A stretch of 64,000 bases of DNA from Bacillota bacterium (lineage in GTDB: Bacteria > Bacillota > Clostridia > Christensenellales > Christensenellaceae). The notes beneath the pieces are model-generated. The model was given only the letters and a program-made list of their open reading frames with translations, did not search any database and was not told the DNA's origin. The stretch spans positions 1 through 64,000 of the forward strand of contig JAEYKI010000002.1 in assembly GCA_023408315.1 (NCBI GenBank), in the 5' to 3' direction. Of this stretch, positions 9,127-18,689 are shown piece by piece; position 1 is the first letter of the stretch, and each line of letters opens with the position of its first letter. The position numbers were made by a program, and so were the translations under genes.

Positions 9127-9203
9127 TGGGGTGAGTAGTGGGATTCGAACCCACGACCTCCAGGGCCACAACCTGGCACTCTAACCAACTGAGCTATACC
9201 CAC
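9127..9203 (-). tRNA. tRNA-His (anticodon GTG)
   Basis: Cloverleaf with anticodon stem CCAGG/CCTGG and anticodon GTG. The base before the 7-bp acceptor stem (position 9204) is G, opposite a C discriminator. This is the G-1:C73 identity pair specific to tRNA-His. CCA is encoded. Confidence 0.95.
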
Positions 9204-9240
9204 CATGCTCCCCAAGCGTTGAATTCGTGCCTGTCGAAAT

Positions 9241-9316
9241 TGGCGCGCCTGCAGGGACTTGAACCCCGGACACACGGCTTAGAAGGCCGTTGCTCTATCC
9301 GCTGAGCTACAGGCGC
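9241..9316 (-). tRNA. tRNA-Arg (anticodon TCT)
   Basis: A 76-nt cloverleaf with acceptor GCGCCTG, anticodon loop CTTCTAA (anticodon TCT, reading AGA/AGG) and an encoded CCA. First gene of the minus-strand cluster Arg-His-Gln-Lys. Confidence 0.95.
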
Positions 9317-9433
9317 ACATCCAAACGTCTCCTGCCAGTATGTCCATTAATTGTGGCTCTTGGCTGACAGTAATAAATTATAGCATCCACCAATCTACGT
9401 GTCAACCCGTTTTCTTCACAGAAAAATGATTTT

Positions 9434-9922
9434 TTATACAATCTGCATAATCTTTGGAACAACGCCCCACGGGCCTATCATCAACGTGGCCACGGAGCGG
9501 AATCCGGCCCTTGGCTCCGTTATGCTGCCGGGGTTCACAAGCCATACGCCGTCTGCGTATTCCGCCGCGGCGATATGTGTATGTCCAAACAAAATGGCCT
9601 TTGCCTCATGCTCCTGCGCGTAATATAAAAGCCTGTCCGTGGAATACTTAGCGTTTAGTTTATGCCCATGCGTTAATATAATCTTCTGGCCGCACAAAGT
9701 CACCTCGTCAAAATATGGGTCATCCGCTATATAGTCGCAGTTGCCCCGCACAGCCGTCACATGCGCGGCGCTATGCTGCCGCAGAAACGCCGCGTCCCGG
9801 CAGTAATCCCCCAGGTGAAAAATGTATTCCACTCCCTCGCCAAACAGCTCCAGCGCTCTTTGCATACCGGATGTAACGCCGTGCGAATCCGCAAACACCA
9901 GCGCATGGATTGCTTTAGCCAT
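9434..9922 (-). CDS. YfcE/MJ0936-family metallophosphoesterase
   Basis: 162 residues, the usual length for this family of small phosphodiesterases. Metal-binding motifs are in order: FADSHG near the N-terminus, GDYCRD, RGNCD, THGHK and FGHTH, ending with the typical NPGSITEPR strand. The start overlaps the rdgB stop by 8 nt, so the two are translationally coupled in an rph-rdgB-phosphoesterase operon. Family members hydrolyse phosphodiester bonds in vitro and the natural substrate is generally unclear. Confidence 0.9.
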   Translation of the reverse strand: MAKAIHALVFADSHGVTSGMQRALELFGEGVEYIFHLGDYCRDAAFLRQHSAAHVTAVRGNCDYIADDPYFDEVTLCGQKIILTHGHKLNAKYSTDRLLYYAQEHEAKAILFGHTHIAAAEYADGVWLVNPGSITEPRAGFRSVATLMIGPWGVVPKIMQIV

Positions 9923-10502
9923 GCAGCGCTTCTTTCAGACGGGCCAGAGCGCGCGCCCGGTGGCTGATTTTGTTCTTAATCTCCGCCTCCAGTTCGCCGA
10001 ACGTTTTATCGTACGCATCCACATAAAACAATGGATCATATCCAAAACCACCCGTGCCCCGGCCTTTTAAAACAATCTCGCCGTACACTTCGCCTTCCAC
10101 ATGCAGCAACTCACGGCCGTTTCTGGCCATTACGATAGCGCAAACAAACTTTGCCTGCCGCTTGCCAGCCGGTATGTTCCGAACCAGGGAAACAAGCTTT
10201 TTGTTGTTCTCCTCGTCCGTTGCGTCCTCACCGGCAAAACGCGCAGAATAAATGCCCGGCGCGCCTCCCAGCGCTTCCACGCACAGGCCGGAATCGTCCG
10301 CCAGCACGTCGCAGTCTACGATGCGGCTGATCTCCATTGCTTTTTTACGGGCATTTTCGTAGAATGTGGAGCCGTCTTCCACAACGTCCGCCACAATCCC
10401 CGCGTCCCGCAGGGATACAATCTCCCGATACACGTCTTCCAGGAGGGCTTTGATTTCCCGCACCTTGCCCTGGTTGTTCGTTGCAATCACAAGCTTCTCC
10501 AT
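9915..10502 (-). CDS. rdgB: XTP/dITP diphosphatase (HAM1/RdgB family)
   Basis: Hydrolyses non-canonical purine triphosphates (XTP, dITP, ITP) to the monophosphate, keeping them out of nucleic acids. The 195-residue length fits. N-terminal ATNNQGKVREI, the DDSGLCVEALGGAPGIYSAR block with catalytic acidic residues, and the C-terminal GFGYDPLFY and SHRARAL motifs are all present. AGGAGG precedes the ATG. It lies between rph and a phosphoesterase gene, a frequent Firmicutes arrangement. Confidence 0.95.
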   Translation of the reverse strand: MEKLVIATNNQGKVREIKALLEDVYREIVSLRDAGIVADVVEDGSTFYENARKKAMEISRIVDCDVLADDSGLCVEALGGAPGIYSARFAGEDATDEENNKKLVSLVRNIPAGKRQAKFVCAIVMARNGRELLHVEGEVYGEIVLKGRGTGGFGYDPLFYVDAYDKTFGELEAEIKNKISHRARALARLKEALHG

Positions 10503-10526
10503 TCGTCCTCCTGCCGTTTTGTTTTT

Positions 10527-11297
10527 TTATTCTTTAGCGGGTTCCTCGTCCGTCTGCATGTTCAAGGCTCCCGGTATCACATGTGCGCTTGACCCCAGGG
10601 CTTCCGTCTGTATTTTGACAATCTCCTGGATGCCTGCCTTGCACATATTCACCAGCGTTGCAAATTCCCTCTGGGATATGGTCCTCTCTTCACCGCACAC
10701 CTGCACTTCCGCAATGCCGCCGTCGCCGGTCGCAACCATATTCATGTCCGCCTGCGCCCTGGAATCCTCCACATAGCAAAGGTCCAGCAAAGGCGTATCA
10801 TCCACAAGCCCCGCGCTTACCGCCGCAAGCGAATTCACAATGGGCGAGGATGAAAACATCCCCTCCCGCATACCACGATCCACAGCCTGGCATAACGCCA
10901 CAAACGCCCCGGTGATGGAGGCTGTCCGGGTGCCGCCGTCCGCGCATATCACGTCGCAATCTATGTATACAGTGACTTCACCCAGCTTTTTAAAATCCAG
11001 TATGCTCCGGAGCGAACGGCCTATCAGCCTTTGTATCTCCATGCTCCGTCCATCCGGCTTCATTTTTTCGCGCATCTTGCGTTTGGGGCAGGATGCGGGC
11101 AGCATGGCGTATTCCGCGGTCAGCCAGCCTTTTCCCGCGCCTTCCAGAAAAGGCGGCGTTCCGTTCTCCACCATGGCCGTACAGTATACCTTGGTTCGCC
11201 CAAATTCCACTGAAGCGCTCCCATATGCATTGGGCATAACGCCTGTAGTGATTGAAATTTTGCGGAGTTCCATATCGCCGCGTCCGTCTATTCTCAT
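10527..11297 (-). CDS. rph: Ribonuclease PH
   Basis: A phosphorolytic 3'-5' exoribonuclease that trims tRNA 3' ends. The RNase PH signature runs through the protein: MRIDGRG start, SVEFGRTKVYC, RSLRSILDFKKLGE and CDVICADGGTRTASITGA. I place the start at 11297, where the family begins and where a GGAGG sits upstream; the frame stays open for 19 more codons upstream without support. 256 residues, the usual size. First gene of rph-rdgB-phosphoesterase, divergent from rqcH. Confidence 0.95.
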   Translation of the reverse strand: MRIDGRGDMELRKISITTGVMPNAYGSASVEFGRTKVYCTAMVENGTPPFLEGAGKGWLTAEYAMLPASCPKRKMREKMKPDGRSMEIQRLIGRSLRSILDFKKLGEVTVYIDCDVICADGGTRTASITGAFVALCQAVDRGMREGMFSSSPIVNSLAAVSAGLVDDTPLLDLCYVEDSRAQADMNMVATGDGGIAEVQVCGEERTISQREFATLVNMCKAGIQEIVKIQTEALGSSAHVIPGALNMQTDEEPAKE

Positions 11298-11449
11298 TGT
11301 CTTTTGTTCCTCCGGATGATTAATGCCTACTTTGCAGTTTAGCACAATTGCCAATGCTGTTCAACTCCGGGGAGGTTTTTTCCCCGCCCTTTGTCCCAAA
11401 AAATAAAGGAGCCGCTTCAAAGAAAACGTATTTTAACAATAAACCAAAA

Positions 11450-11478
11450 TTGCATTTTACACCCAAATACGGTATGCT
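11450..11478 (+). promoter_or_regulatory. Probable sigma-A promoter of rqcH
   Basis: TTGCAT at 11450-11455, a 17-bp spacer and TATGCT at 11473-11478, about 23 bp before the rqcH start codon, whose GGAGG lies in between. Confidence 0.5.
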
Positions 11479-11500
11479 ATAAAAACCGGAGGACTGAACT

Positions 11501-13207
11501 ATGGCTTACGACGGCCTTACGCTGGCTGTATGCGCAAAAGAATTAAAAACCAAGCTTCTGGACGCAAAGGTTCAGAAGATACTCATGCCAAACCGCGAAG
11601 AAGTTGTGCTGGCTCTGTATTGCCAGGAGCATGGAACCGTAAGGCTTGTGCTGAACGCGGACGCGGGCAATTGTGCGGTATACCTGACGGCGGCAAACAA
11701 ACCCAACCCCAAAACAGCGCCCGCATTCTGCATGCTGCTGCGCAAATACCTGATAGGCGCGCGCATATTGGATATCTGCCAGAAAGGGCTGGACCGCGTG
11801 CTTTTGATTACCCTTGAAGCAAAAGACGAACTGATGCAAAAATCCCGGCTTACCCTGGTGGCGGAGATTATGGGCAAGCATTCCAATATCATTCTGGTGG
11901 GCGAAAACGGGCGCGTGCTGGATTGCGTGCGCCGCGTATCCGTGGACGTAAGCTCCAAACGCCAGGTACTGCCCGGATCGCCATACCTGCCCCCGCCAAC
12001 CGAGCAGATCAATCCGCTGGAAATCAGCGAAGCGGAGCTTGCCAATTTTGTTGCGCCCGCAGACGGCGGAAGCCTGCAACGGCACCTGTGCGCCACTTTT
12101 CAGGGTATGTCTTCCCAAACTGCGGCGGAGATTATTTACCTGTGCGAAACGAAAGACAACCCGTCAGGCGCGGCGGCGCTCGCTTCCTGCCTGCGCAGTT
12201 TTTACACAAACGCGCTCGCCAGTCCCCTGCCCAGCATACAGACGGACGGCGCGGGGCTGCCTGTGTTTTTTTCTGTGGTTCCGTATCACACGTATTCCCC
12301 GGACACGCGCGTGTCCTTTGACTCCGCCAACAAAATGCTGGACACCTACTACACCCGGCGTGGCGAGGACTTTGCACTGAACCGCAAAAAAGACGCTCTT
12401 GCGGGCCTGCTGAAAAAGAATATAGTTAAACTCAATAAAAAAATAAAAAACATTCTGGAAAGCCTGGAAGAGGCAAAAAAATCGGATGAAATCGCCGGGC
12501 GCGCCCAGCTCATCACCGCCAATATCTACCGTTTGCAAAAAGGCATGAGCCGGTTTGAGGCGCAGGATTTTGCAACGGGCGATACAGTCGTGATCCCGCT
12601 TGATCTTTCCCTCACGCCCGCACAAAACGCCCAGAAGCTGTTTAAAAAATCATCCAAGCTGAAAACCGCTAAAGAAATGGGGGGCCGCCAGTTGGCCGAA
12701 GCTGAAGGCGAACGCGAATACCTGGAGAACGCCCTGCTGTTTGTGCAGAAGGCGGAAGCGCTTGCGGAGATTGAAGAGATACAGTTTCAGCTTTTTCCGC
12801 CGGACACAAGGAAAGACCAGAAAAGTAAAAGAGCCGCTCCGCCGCCCGAATCCGCCCCGCGCGAATTCAAAACCCCCCGCGGGCACACGATTTTGGTGGG
12901 TAAGAACGACAGGCAGAACGACATTGTTACCATGCGCATTGCGGATAAGAACGACATCTGGTTTCACGCTAAAAATATGCCCGGCTCGCATGTGCTGCTT
13001 ATTTCCCAGGGCATTCCCCTTGAAAACCTGGATGACGAATCCATCCTCATGGCCGCGCGGCTGGCCGCCAAATACAGCGCCGCCGGGCAGTCCGGCAAAA
13101 CACCCGTGGATTATACCCAGCGCGCAAACGTTAAAAAACCTCCCGCGTCAAGGCCGGGGAAGGTGATATACGATCATTATTTTACGATGTATGTGGAACC
13201 GTTATAA
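11501..13207 (+). CDS. rqcH: RqcH/Rqc2 ribosome-quality-control factor (NFACT protein)
   Basis: 568 residues. The NFACT-N/FbpA domain comes first (about 1-220), then a helical and coiled-coil middle (about 290-440, many Lys/Glu heptads), then the NFACT-R (DUF814) domain at about 450-560, containing DIWFHAKNMPGSHVLL. In Bacillus, RqcH binds split 50S subunits carrying stalled peptidyl-tRNA and adds alanine tails for degradation. Older annotations call the family fibronectin-binding protein A. The start is supported by GGAGG seven bases upstream. Monocistronic, divergent from rph. Confidence 0.9.
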   Translation: MAYDGLTLAVCAKELKTKLLDAKVQKILMPNREEVVLALYCQEHGTVRLVLNADAGNCAVYLTAANKPNPKTAPAFCMLLRKYLIGARILDICQKGLDRVLLITLEAKDELMQKSRLTLVAEIMGKHSNIILVGENGRVLDCVRRVSVDVSSKRQVLPGSPYLPPPTEQINPLEISEAELANFVAPADGGSLQRHLCATFQGMSSQTAAEIIYLCETKDNPSGAAALASCLRSFYTNALASPLPSIQTDGAGLPVFFSVVPYHTYSPDTRVSFDSANKMLDTYYTRRGEDFALNRKKDALAGLLKKNIVKLNKKIKNILESLEEAKKSDEIAGRAQLITANIYRLQKGMSRFEAQDFATGDTVVIPLDLSLTPAQNAQKLFKKSSKLKTAKEMGGRQLAEAEGEREYLENALLFVQKAEALAEIEEIQFQLFPPDTRKDQKSKRAAPPPESAPREFKTPRGHTILVGKNDRQNDIVTMRIADKNDIWFHAKNMPGSHVLLISQGIPLENLDDESILMAARLAAKYSAAGQSGKTPVDYTQRANVKKPPASRPGKVIYDHYFTMYVEPL

Positions 13208-13486
13208 AACTCGGAGGGCGACTGCCCGCCCCCCTTCCGGCGGGGTTTGCTGCCTCCCCCTGGTTGCCTCTAACAATCTTCTGCGCATTTGTGTGCGATT
13301 CATAGGGGAATCACACGCGGATGGAAAGCTATAATAAAAAAAGCTTACCCAACTCTTTCATACACTGTATTTCAAGTGACTTTATTAAATCCGTTTTACT
13401 CTGCAATATTTTACTTACTTCTGTAATGGCTTGTTTCATTGCTTCATCAATGTTTACCCATATTTTCTGTGTTTACAGGTTGGTGT

Positions 13487-14182
13487 TCAATCCATAAAAA
13501 ACTTCTTTTTAGTCCGTATGCTTATCTTCCATTTGTAACAGTCGTTCAGGTGGCACGTTTGGTGCCGGGTAAGCGGCATCATCACAAGGCCCGCAACGTC
13601 TTTTTTGCCCCAGAAGTCAAGCAGCCAGACGGAATCTTTCTGCCGCGTAACGCCGCCCTCTTCCAGAATCCTGCTGATATCAGCAGGCGATACCTTGCGC
13701 TTCATATCCTCAAATTCAAATTGTTTCAAAAGTTTGCGGCTTTGCGCGCCCACAGCGTTCCTGTAGTTCAGCAGCTCCGGTTTGCATACGCTCCGGCTGA
13801 ATTGCACAATCTCCTCGTCCGTCATGGCGTTTCCCGTGTCCGTAACATCTGCCTGCATCCGGCCGGCCCATTCCTTATTAAAAACCTGCGAGCCGCCGGC
13901 CGCCAGAATGTTCATGGTCAAATCTTCTATGCGCGCAATATGCCATACGGCCCAGGCAATCGTTTCATCTTTTGCCGAGGGCATGACGGCATACTCCTCA
14001 TCCCGCAGGTCTTGGAATATTGAATCAACGGTATTCTCCGCAGTACCGCTTACAGTACACATATGCAGCTCGCTGTGCAAATCCAGAATTGTTTGGATTA
14101 CATCCGCAAAAGATTCTTTTTTTCTGATCATTTTGCCCAATTCCTGGTGCCTTGGGCTCCAGCCAAAAGAAATTACATCCAT
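13487..14182 (-). CDS. DinB-superfamily protein
   Basis: A 231-residue, mostly helical protein of the DinB/YfiT four-helix-bundle type. Conserved-looking metal-ligand histidines occur in AVWHIARIED (about residue 90) and in LTRHQTCHLND near the C-terminus. DinB-like proteins often act as thiol-dependent metalloenzymes; the substrate cannot be read here. It stands alone between rqcH and pyrE. The 279 bp downstream (13208-13486) shows no gene I can support. Confidence 0.7.
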   Translation of the reverse strand: MDVISFGWSPRHQELGKMIRKKESFADVIQTILDLHSELHMCTVSGTAENTVDSIFQDLRDEEYAVMPSAKDETIAWAVWHIARIEDLTMNILAAGGSQVFNKEWAGRMQADVTDTGNAMTDEEIVQFSRSVCKPELLNYRNAVGAQSRKLLKQFEFEDMKRKVSPADISRILEEGGVTRQKDSVWLLDFWGKKDVAGLVMMPLTRHQTCHLNDCYKWKISIRTKKKFFMD

Positions 14183-14330
14183 GCATATACTCCTGATTAA
14201 ATTATAGATATATATCTTCTATAAATAATTTTGAGTTCCTTTGTTCGCTTTGTTTTCGGGCTGAGTTTTAGGGCTTCTCAGGCTGGCTGATTGGGCCCTG
14301 ATTGTTCTGATAACAATTTTATAAATATTA

Positions 14331-14384
14331 GGGTTTTCTTTTTGGCTCAACCTTTTTCTTTTCCCAAAAAAGAAAAAGGTTGAG
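14331..14384. repeat. Partial copy of the nested-palindrome repeat family
   Basis: A 17-bp perfect-stem hairpin (CTCAACCTTTTTCTTTT and complement, 14346-14384) preceded by GGTTTTCTTTTTGG. It matches the right half of the three-hairpin elements at 35703-35806, 55470-55581 and 57837-57928. It sits just after the pyrE stop codon, so it might also end the pyr transcript. Confidence 0.6.
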
Positions 14385-14399
14385 AAAGAAAGGAACACC

Positions 14400-14981
14400 T
14401 TATGTTGTAGCTTTTCGGCTGCCGGGTTTTACGAGCGGGAGGCCCTGCTTGCAGATGGGGCACTCATGGGGCTCATAGGATTTAACTTCCATGCTGAGCA
14501 CCGCCTTAAAATCGCAGCCAAAATCCACCTGTCCTGCGCTGCGGTCCACCACGCTGCCCACACCCGCGACGTTCGCTCCGCTCTGGCGGATTAATTCTAT
14601 CACTTCGCGCACGGAGCCGCCCGTTGTCACCACGTCTTCCACCACCAGCACGTTCGCGCCTCCGGGCACTTCAAACCCGCGGCGTAAGGTCATTACGCCG
14701 TTGTCACGCTCGGCAAAAATATTTTTTACGCCAAGCTGCCTGCCCATTTCGTACGCCATAATAATGCCGCCAATGGCCGGGCCCGCCACCAGGTCTATTT
14801 TTACGCCCGCAAACTGCCCGGCCAGTTGTTTGCAGATGAGCTCGCTCACATCCGCATACTGGAACAGCTTGGCGCACTGCATATATTTATCGGAATGCCT
14901 GCCGGACGTCAGTAAAAAATGTCCTTCCAGCATCACTTCTTTTTCTTTGAACAATTGAATAATTTCTTCTCTGGTAAGCAT
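14400..14981 (-). CDS. pyrE: Orotate phosphoribosyltransferase
   Basis: Transfers phosphoribosyl from PRPP to orotate, giving OMP. 193 residues. The PRPP-binding motif VLVVEDVVTTGGSV is clear at about 110-123. LLTSGRHSDKY near the N-terminus and the Cys-containing C-terminal tail (HECPICKQGLPLVKPGS) fit the Clostridia/Thermus-type PyrE. Last gene of the minus-strand pyr operon, 44 bp after pyrD, with GGAGG upstream of the ATG. Confidence 0.95.
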   Translation of the reverse strand: MLTREEIIQLFKEKEVMLEGHFLLTSGRHSDKYMQCAKLFQYADVSELICKQLAGQFAGVKIDLVAGPAIGGIIMAYEMGRQLGVKNIFAERDNGVMTLRRGFEVPGGANVLVVEDVVTTGGSVREVIELIRQSGANVAGVGSVVDRSAGQVDFGCDFKAVLSMEVKSYEPHECPICKQGLPLVKPGSRKATT

Positions 14982-15025
14982 GATACTCCTCCAATAATCC
15001 CTGTTTTTTTAACTTTTAAATTTTT

Positions 15026-15934
15026 TCAGCAATCCAGCGTGCCGGTGAGTTCGGACACACGGCTTATGTTCTGCCCGGCGCAAAACGCTTCCAGTTCCTC
15101 CGCAATACGGGTAAGGGCTTCCGGGTCGCTCATGGTGGCAGTGCCCGCCATCACGGCCGTTGCGCCCGCTATCATAAACTCCGCGGCATCCGCACCCGTC
15201 ATAATGCCTCCCATGCCTATAATGGGAACAGGCACGGCTTTCGCAACCTCCCACACCATGCGCAGCGCCACAGGTTTTATTGCCGGGCCGGAAAGTCCGC
15301 CCGTAACGTTGGCCAGCACAGGCTTTCTGGTTTTCGGATTGATTGCCATACCCGTAATGGTATTGATTAGGGAAAGCGCGTCCGCGCCAGCGTCCACCGC
15401 CGCCTTTGCCATGTCCGCAATGCGCGTTACATTGGGCGTCAGCTTGACAATAATGGGTTTCTCCGCGACCTTCTTCACCCTGGACACCACATCCGCCAGC
15501 AAATTTGCGTCTGTGCCAAAGTTCACGCCGCCCTCCTTCACGTTTGGGCAGGAAACGTTTACTTCATATAAATCTATATTGATCTCGTTTAACCGTTCCG
15601 TTACATAAATATATTCATCCACGGTGCTGCCCGCAATATTGGCAATTTTAACGGTATCAATGCCCTGTATGCGTTTCCAGTAGTCCCGTATGAACCCGTC
15701 CACGCCAGGATTCTGCAACCCCACGCTGTTCAGAACGCCGCTGGCCGTCTCCGCAATGCGAATTGGCGGATTGCCCAGCCGCTTCTCGCGCGTGAGCGCC
15801 TTGAGCGATATGCCGCCCAGCCGAGATAAATCCATATACAGCCGGTATTCCTCCCCAAACGCAAACGTACCCGAAGCGGCGATTACCGGATTTTTAAACG
15901 GTACGCCCGCGATGGCAACAGTCATGTCCGTCAT
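15026..15934 (-). CDS. pyrD: Dihydroorotate dehydrogenase, catalytic subunit (class 1B)
   Basis: Oxidises dihydroorotate to orotate using FMN, and passes electrons to the PyrK subunit and NAD+. 302 residues. The class-1 active-site cysteine lies in NVSCPNVKEGG (about 128), with FMN/phosphate-binding glycines in VGLQNPG, GGLSGPA and MGGIMTGADAAEFM. Its start overlaps the pyrK stop by 4 nt, as expected for subunits of one complex. Confidence 0.95.
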   Translation of the reverse strand: MTDMTVAIAGVPFKNPVIAASGTFAFGEEYRLYMDLSRLGGISLKALTREKRLGNPPIRIAETASGVLNSVGLQNPGVDGFIRDYWKRIQGIDTVKIANIAGSTVDEYIYVTERLNEINIDLYEVNVSCPNVKEGGVNFGTDANLLADVVSRVKKVAEKPIIVKLTPNVTRIADMAKAAVDAGADALSLINTITGMAINPKTRKPVLANVTGGLSGPAIKPVALRMVWEVAKAVPVPIIGMGGIMTGADAAEFMIAGATAVMAGTATMSDPEALTRIAEELEAFCAGQNISRVSELTGTLDC

Positions 15935-16701
15935 AGCTCCACCTCCGCCAGTTTGAACACCGGGCCCTCCACACAGACGCGCCTGTGCTCGCCTGCTATT
16001 TTACACACGCACACGCTGCATCCGCCCGTGCCACAGCCCATATGCTGTTCCAGGGAGGCGTACACAGGTATGCCTATATCCTTCGTAAGCCTCTTTAAGG
16101 TACTGAAAAAGAAGGTGGGACCGCACGCCAGAATCACGTCCGGCCGGAAAGATTCAAGCATCCCGGGCAGGGGGTCTGTGCAAAACCCGCCGCGTCCAAA
16201 CGTTCCGTCGTCCGTGGATACAATTGTTTCCGCTTTCTTTTCAAATTCTTCCTCCTGGTACACGCAGTCGCGGGACCGGTAGCCCAAAAGCGCGGCATAT
16301 TCCCTGTCCGGGTAATAGGTGATAACGGAGAGCAGCGGCGCGATGCCAATGCCTCCGCCCACCAGCAACACCTTTTTGTGCCCCGCGTCCAGCTTAAAGC
16401 CGTTCCCCAGTGGGAACAGAATATCCAGCTCGTCCCCCGGCTGCGCGCAGGAAAGCCTGTGCGTACCCTTGCCTGCCGCCAGATACGCAAGTTGTATCCA
16501 GCCCTCGTTTGCGCTAAAGTTATTGATACTGATAGGCCTGCGCAGCAACAGCTCCGCAGAGCCGGGAATGCGGATGTGCGCAAACTGGCCCGGCCGGAAA
16601 AACTCAAGGGAGGCGCAGGGTACCTGCAGCTTCATTTGGTATGTACACTTAGCAATGAGGCTGTTTTCCAGCACAGCCGCGCGTATATGCTTGCTCGTCA
16701 T
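15931..16701 (-). CDS. pyrK: Dihydroorotate dehydrogenase electron-transfer subunit
   Basis: 256-residue iron-sulfur flavoprotein. A ferredoxin-reductase-type FAD domain (RRPISINNF at about 55) and NAD domain (LLVGGGIGIAPLLSV at about 110) are followed by the [2Fe-2S] motif CGTGGCSVCVC and a fourth Cys in VCVEGPVF. It moves electrons from PyrD to NAD+. Overlaps both carA and pyrD by 4 nt. Confidence 0.95.
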   Translation of the reverse strand: MTSKHIRAAVLENSLIAKCTYQMKLQVPCASLEFFRPGQFAHIRIPGSAELLLRRPISINNFSANEGWIQLAYLAAGKGTHRLSCAQPGDELDILFPLGNGFKLDAGHKKVLLVGGGIGIAPLLSVITYYPDREYAALLGYRSRDCVYQEEEFEKKAETIVSTDDGTFGRGGFCTDPLPGMLESFRPDVILACGPTFFFSTLKRLTKDIGIPVYASLEQHMGCGTGGCSVCVCKIAGEHRRVCVEGPVFKLAEVEL

Positions 16702-17762
16702 GATTTTGCCACGCCGTCCATATGGTTCATAAATTCGTCAAACAGGTAAGCGGAATCGTCCGGGCCGGGAGAAGCCTCCGGGTGGAACTGTACGGAAAAC
16801 ACATCCGCATTGGTGTACCGGATGCCTTCTATGGTCTGGTCGTTCCAGCTCAGGTGCGTTACCTCCACAAAATTTGGCAGCGTTTCCTGCTTCACGGTGT
16901 ACCCGTGATTCTGGGATGTAATATATATGCGGTTCTTGGCCAGGTCTTTAACCGGGTGGTTGAGGCCTCTGTGCCCGTATTTTAATTTTTCCGTATCCGC
17001 GCCCGCGGCCAGCGCCAGAAGCTGGTGCCCCAGGCAGATGCCGAATATGGGCAGCTTGCCCACCATTTGCCGGATGTTTGCAATCACTTCCTCGTTTTCC
17101 TTGGGATCTCCCGGGCCGTTGGAGAGCATCAGGCCGTTAAATTTTCCATTCAATATTTCCTTTGGGCTGGTGCGCGCCGGAAACACGGTCACCGTGCATC
17201 CGCGGCTTTCAAGGCTGCGCAGGATGTTGCGCTTAAGCCCAAAATCAAGCATGGCAACCCGGCGGCTCCCGCTGCCGTATGTGTAACTTTTATCGCAGGT
17301 AACCATATCCACCGGCAAAAGGGTGATATGCAGCCGCATTTCATTAATCTGCCCGGTCGTGGGCGGCAACTGGGTTATAACGCCGCGCATGGTGCCCTTC
17401 TCCCGGATGCGCCGGGTCAGCGCCCTTGTATCCACGCCGGAGAGGCCCACTATGTTGTTTTTCTCCAGGTATGCGTTCAGCGTGCTCTCGCACCGCCAGT
17501 TGGAGGGCTGGTCGCAGGCTTCCCGCACCACAAACGCACGCACTTGCGGCTTTGCAGATTCCAGGTCTATCCCGTTGATCCCGTAATTGCCCACCAGGGG
17601 ATAAGTCATGGTTACAATCTGCCCGCAATAGGAAGGGTCTGTAAGCACTTCCTGATACCCCGTCATCCCGGTGTTAAAAACCACTTCTCCCATTACATCG
17701 GCGCGGGCGCCAAAGCCCTCCCCCCTGTAAATGGTTCCGTCTTCCAGCGTTAAATAAATCAT
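16698..17762 (-). CDS. carA: Carbamoyl-phosphate synthase, small (glutaminase) subunit
   Basis: Hydrolyses glutamine and delivers ammonia to CarB. 354 residues: an N-terminal CPSase small domain (1-150) and a class I amidotransferase domain with the nucleophile Cys in GICLGHQLLALAAG and the His/Glu pair in QFHPEASPGP. carB would normally follow, but pyrK comes next with a 4-nt overlap and carB is absent from the window. The large subunit must be encoded elsewhere. Confidence 0.95.
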   Translation of the reverse strand: MIYLTLEDGTIYRGEGFGARADVMGEVVFNTGMTGYQEVLTDPSYCGQIVTMTYPLVGNYGINGIDLESAKPQVRAFVVREACDQPSNWRCESTLNAYLEKNNIVGLSGVDTRALTRRIREKGTMRGVITQLPPTTGQINEMRLHITLLPVDMVTCDKSYTYGSGSRRVAMLDFGLKRNILRSLESRGCTVTVFPARTSPKEILNGKFNGLMLSNGPGDPKENEEVIANIRQMVGKLPIFGICLGHQLLALAAGADTEKLKYGHRGLNHPVKDLAKNRIYITSQNHGYTVKQETLPNFVEVTHLSWNDQTIEGIRYTNADVFSVQFHPEASPGPDDSAYLFDEFMNHMDGVAKS

Positions 17763-17765
17763 TTT

Positions 17766-18689
17766 TTACTCCTGCTCCATCTGTTCCCGAATGGCCTGCA
17801 CAATATCGTCCCTCATATCCTGCGCGCACGCGCGCGCCGCTTTATCAAAACCCATGTTTGCATATTTTTTGTCCCGGCAGGCGGTCAGTATTGCTCTGGA
17901 CGAATTTACCACACCCCCCAGGCCCTTTTTGTCAAAATTGGGCGCAATGTCTTTTGCCGTAGCGCCTTGCGCCCCATAGCCCGGAACCAGCACAAACACG
18001 GAGGGATGCGCCTGCCTGTGCGCCCTGGCCTGCCTGGGATAGGTCGCGCCCACCACCGCGCCCACGGAGGAATACCCGTGTTTGCCAATAAACCCTGCGC
18101 CCCATTTGCCCACCATATCCGCCATGTGCTCCCAGATCATTTTTCCACCGGACTCCAGGTCCTGCAGCTCGCCGGAGGAAGGGTTGGAGGTTTTAACCAG
18201 TACAAATATCCCCTTGCCATGCCGCGCGCAGTCTTCCAGAAACGGTTTGATTCCATCAGTACCCAGGTATCCGTTCACGGTAATAAAGTCCGCGTCAAAC
18301 GCAGCCGTTTCTTCGCCGTTTACTCTGGTGCGGCCCAGGTAGGCCGCAGAATACGCCGCCGCCGTGGGGCCAATGTCGTTGCGCTTGATATCCGCTATCA
18401 CAACCAATCCCTTGTCCTTGGCATACTGCACGGTTTTATAAAAGGCTTCCACGCCGGGATAGCCGTACATCTCGTAATAGGCGCTCTGCACCTTTACGCA
18501 GGGCACACAGTCTGCCGTTGCGTCTATGATGGCCCTGTTGAATGCAAATATGTTTCGCGCCGCATATTTGAGCGGGTCGGAATTATCCCCCGCCAGCATA
18601 TCCGTTGGGATGTAATCCATCTGCGTATCCAGGCCCACGCACACGGGGCTGTTCTTTTCTATAATCTTGTCAATCAGTTTGTCTGTCAT
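17766..18689 (-). CDS. pyrF: Orotidine-5'-phosphate decarboxylase (PyrF, long subfamily)
   Basis: Converts OMP to UMP. 307 residues, the longer bacterial subfamily 2. VCVGLDTQMDYIP at the N-terminus, the catalytic D-K-x-x-D region VIADIKRNDIGPTA (about 97-110) and the phosphate-binding LVPGYGAQGA near the end are present. It overlaps the end of pyrC by 20 nt and lies 3 nt before carA. Confidence 0.95.
   Translation of the reverse strand: MTDKLIDKIIEKNSPVCVGLDTQMDYIPTDMLAGDNSDPLKYAARNIFAFNRAIIDATADCVPCVKVQSAYYEMYGYPGVEAFYKTVQYAKDKGLVVIADIKRNDIGPTAAAYSAAYLGRTRVNGEETAAFDADFITVNGYLGTDGIKPFLEDCARHGKGIFVLVKTSNPSSGELQDLESGGKMIWEHMADMVGKWGAGFIGKHGYSSVGAVVGATYPRQARAHRQAHPSVFVLVPGYGAQGATAKDIAPNFDKKGLGGVVNSSRAILTACRDKKYANMGFDKAARACAQDMRDDIVQAIREQMEQE

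Noticed and set aside
13300..13480. A minus-strand frame including the segment MKQAITEVSKILQSKTD
   Set aside because: No ribosome site, an in-frame stop just upstream and no recognisable family; possibly a small remnant, but not supportable as a gene.
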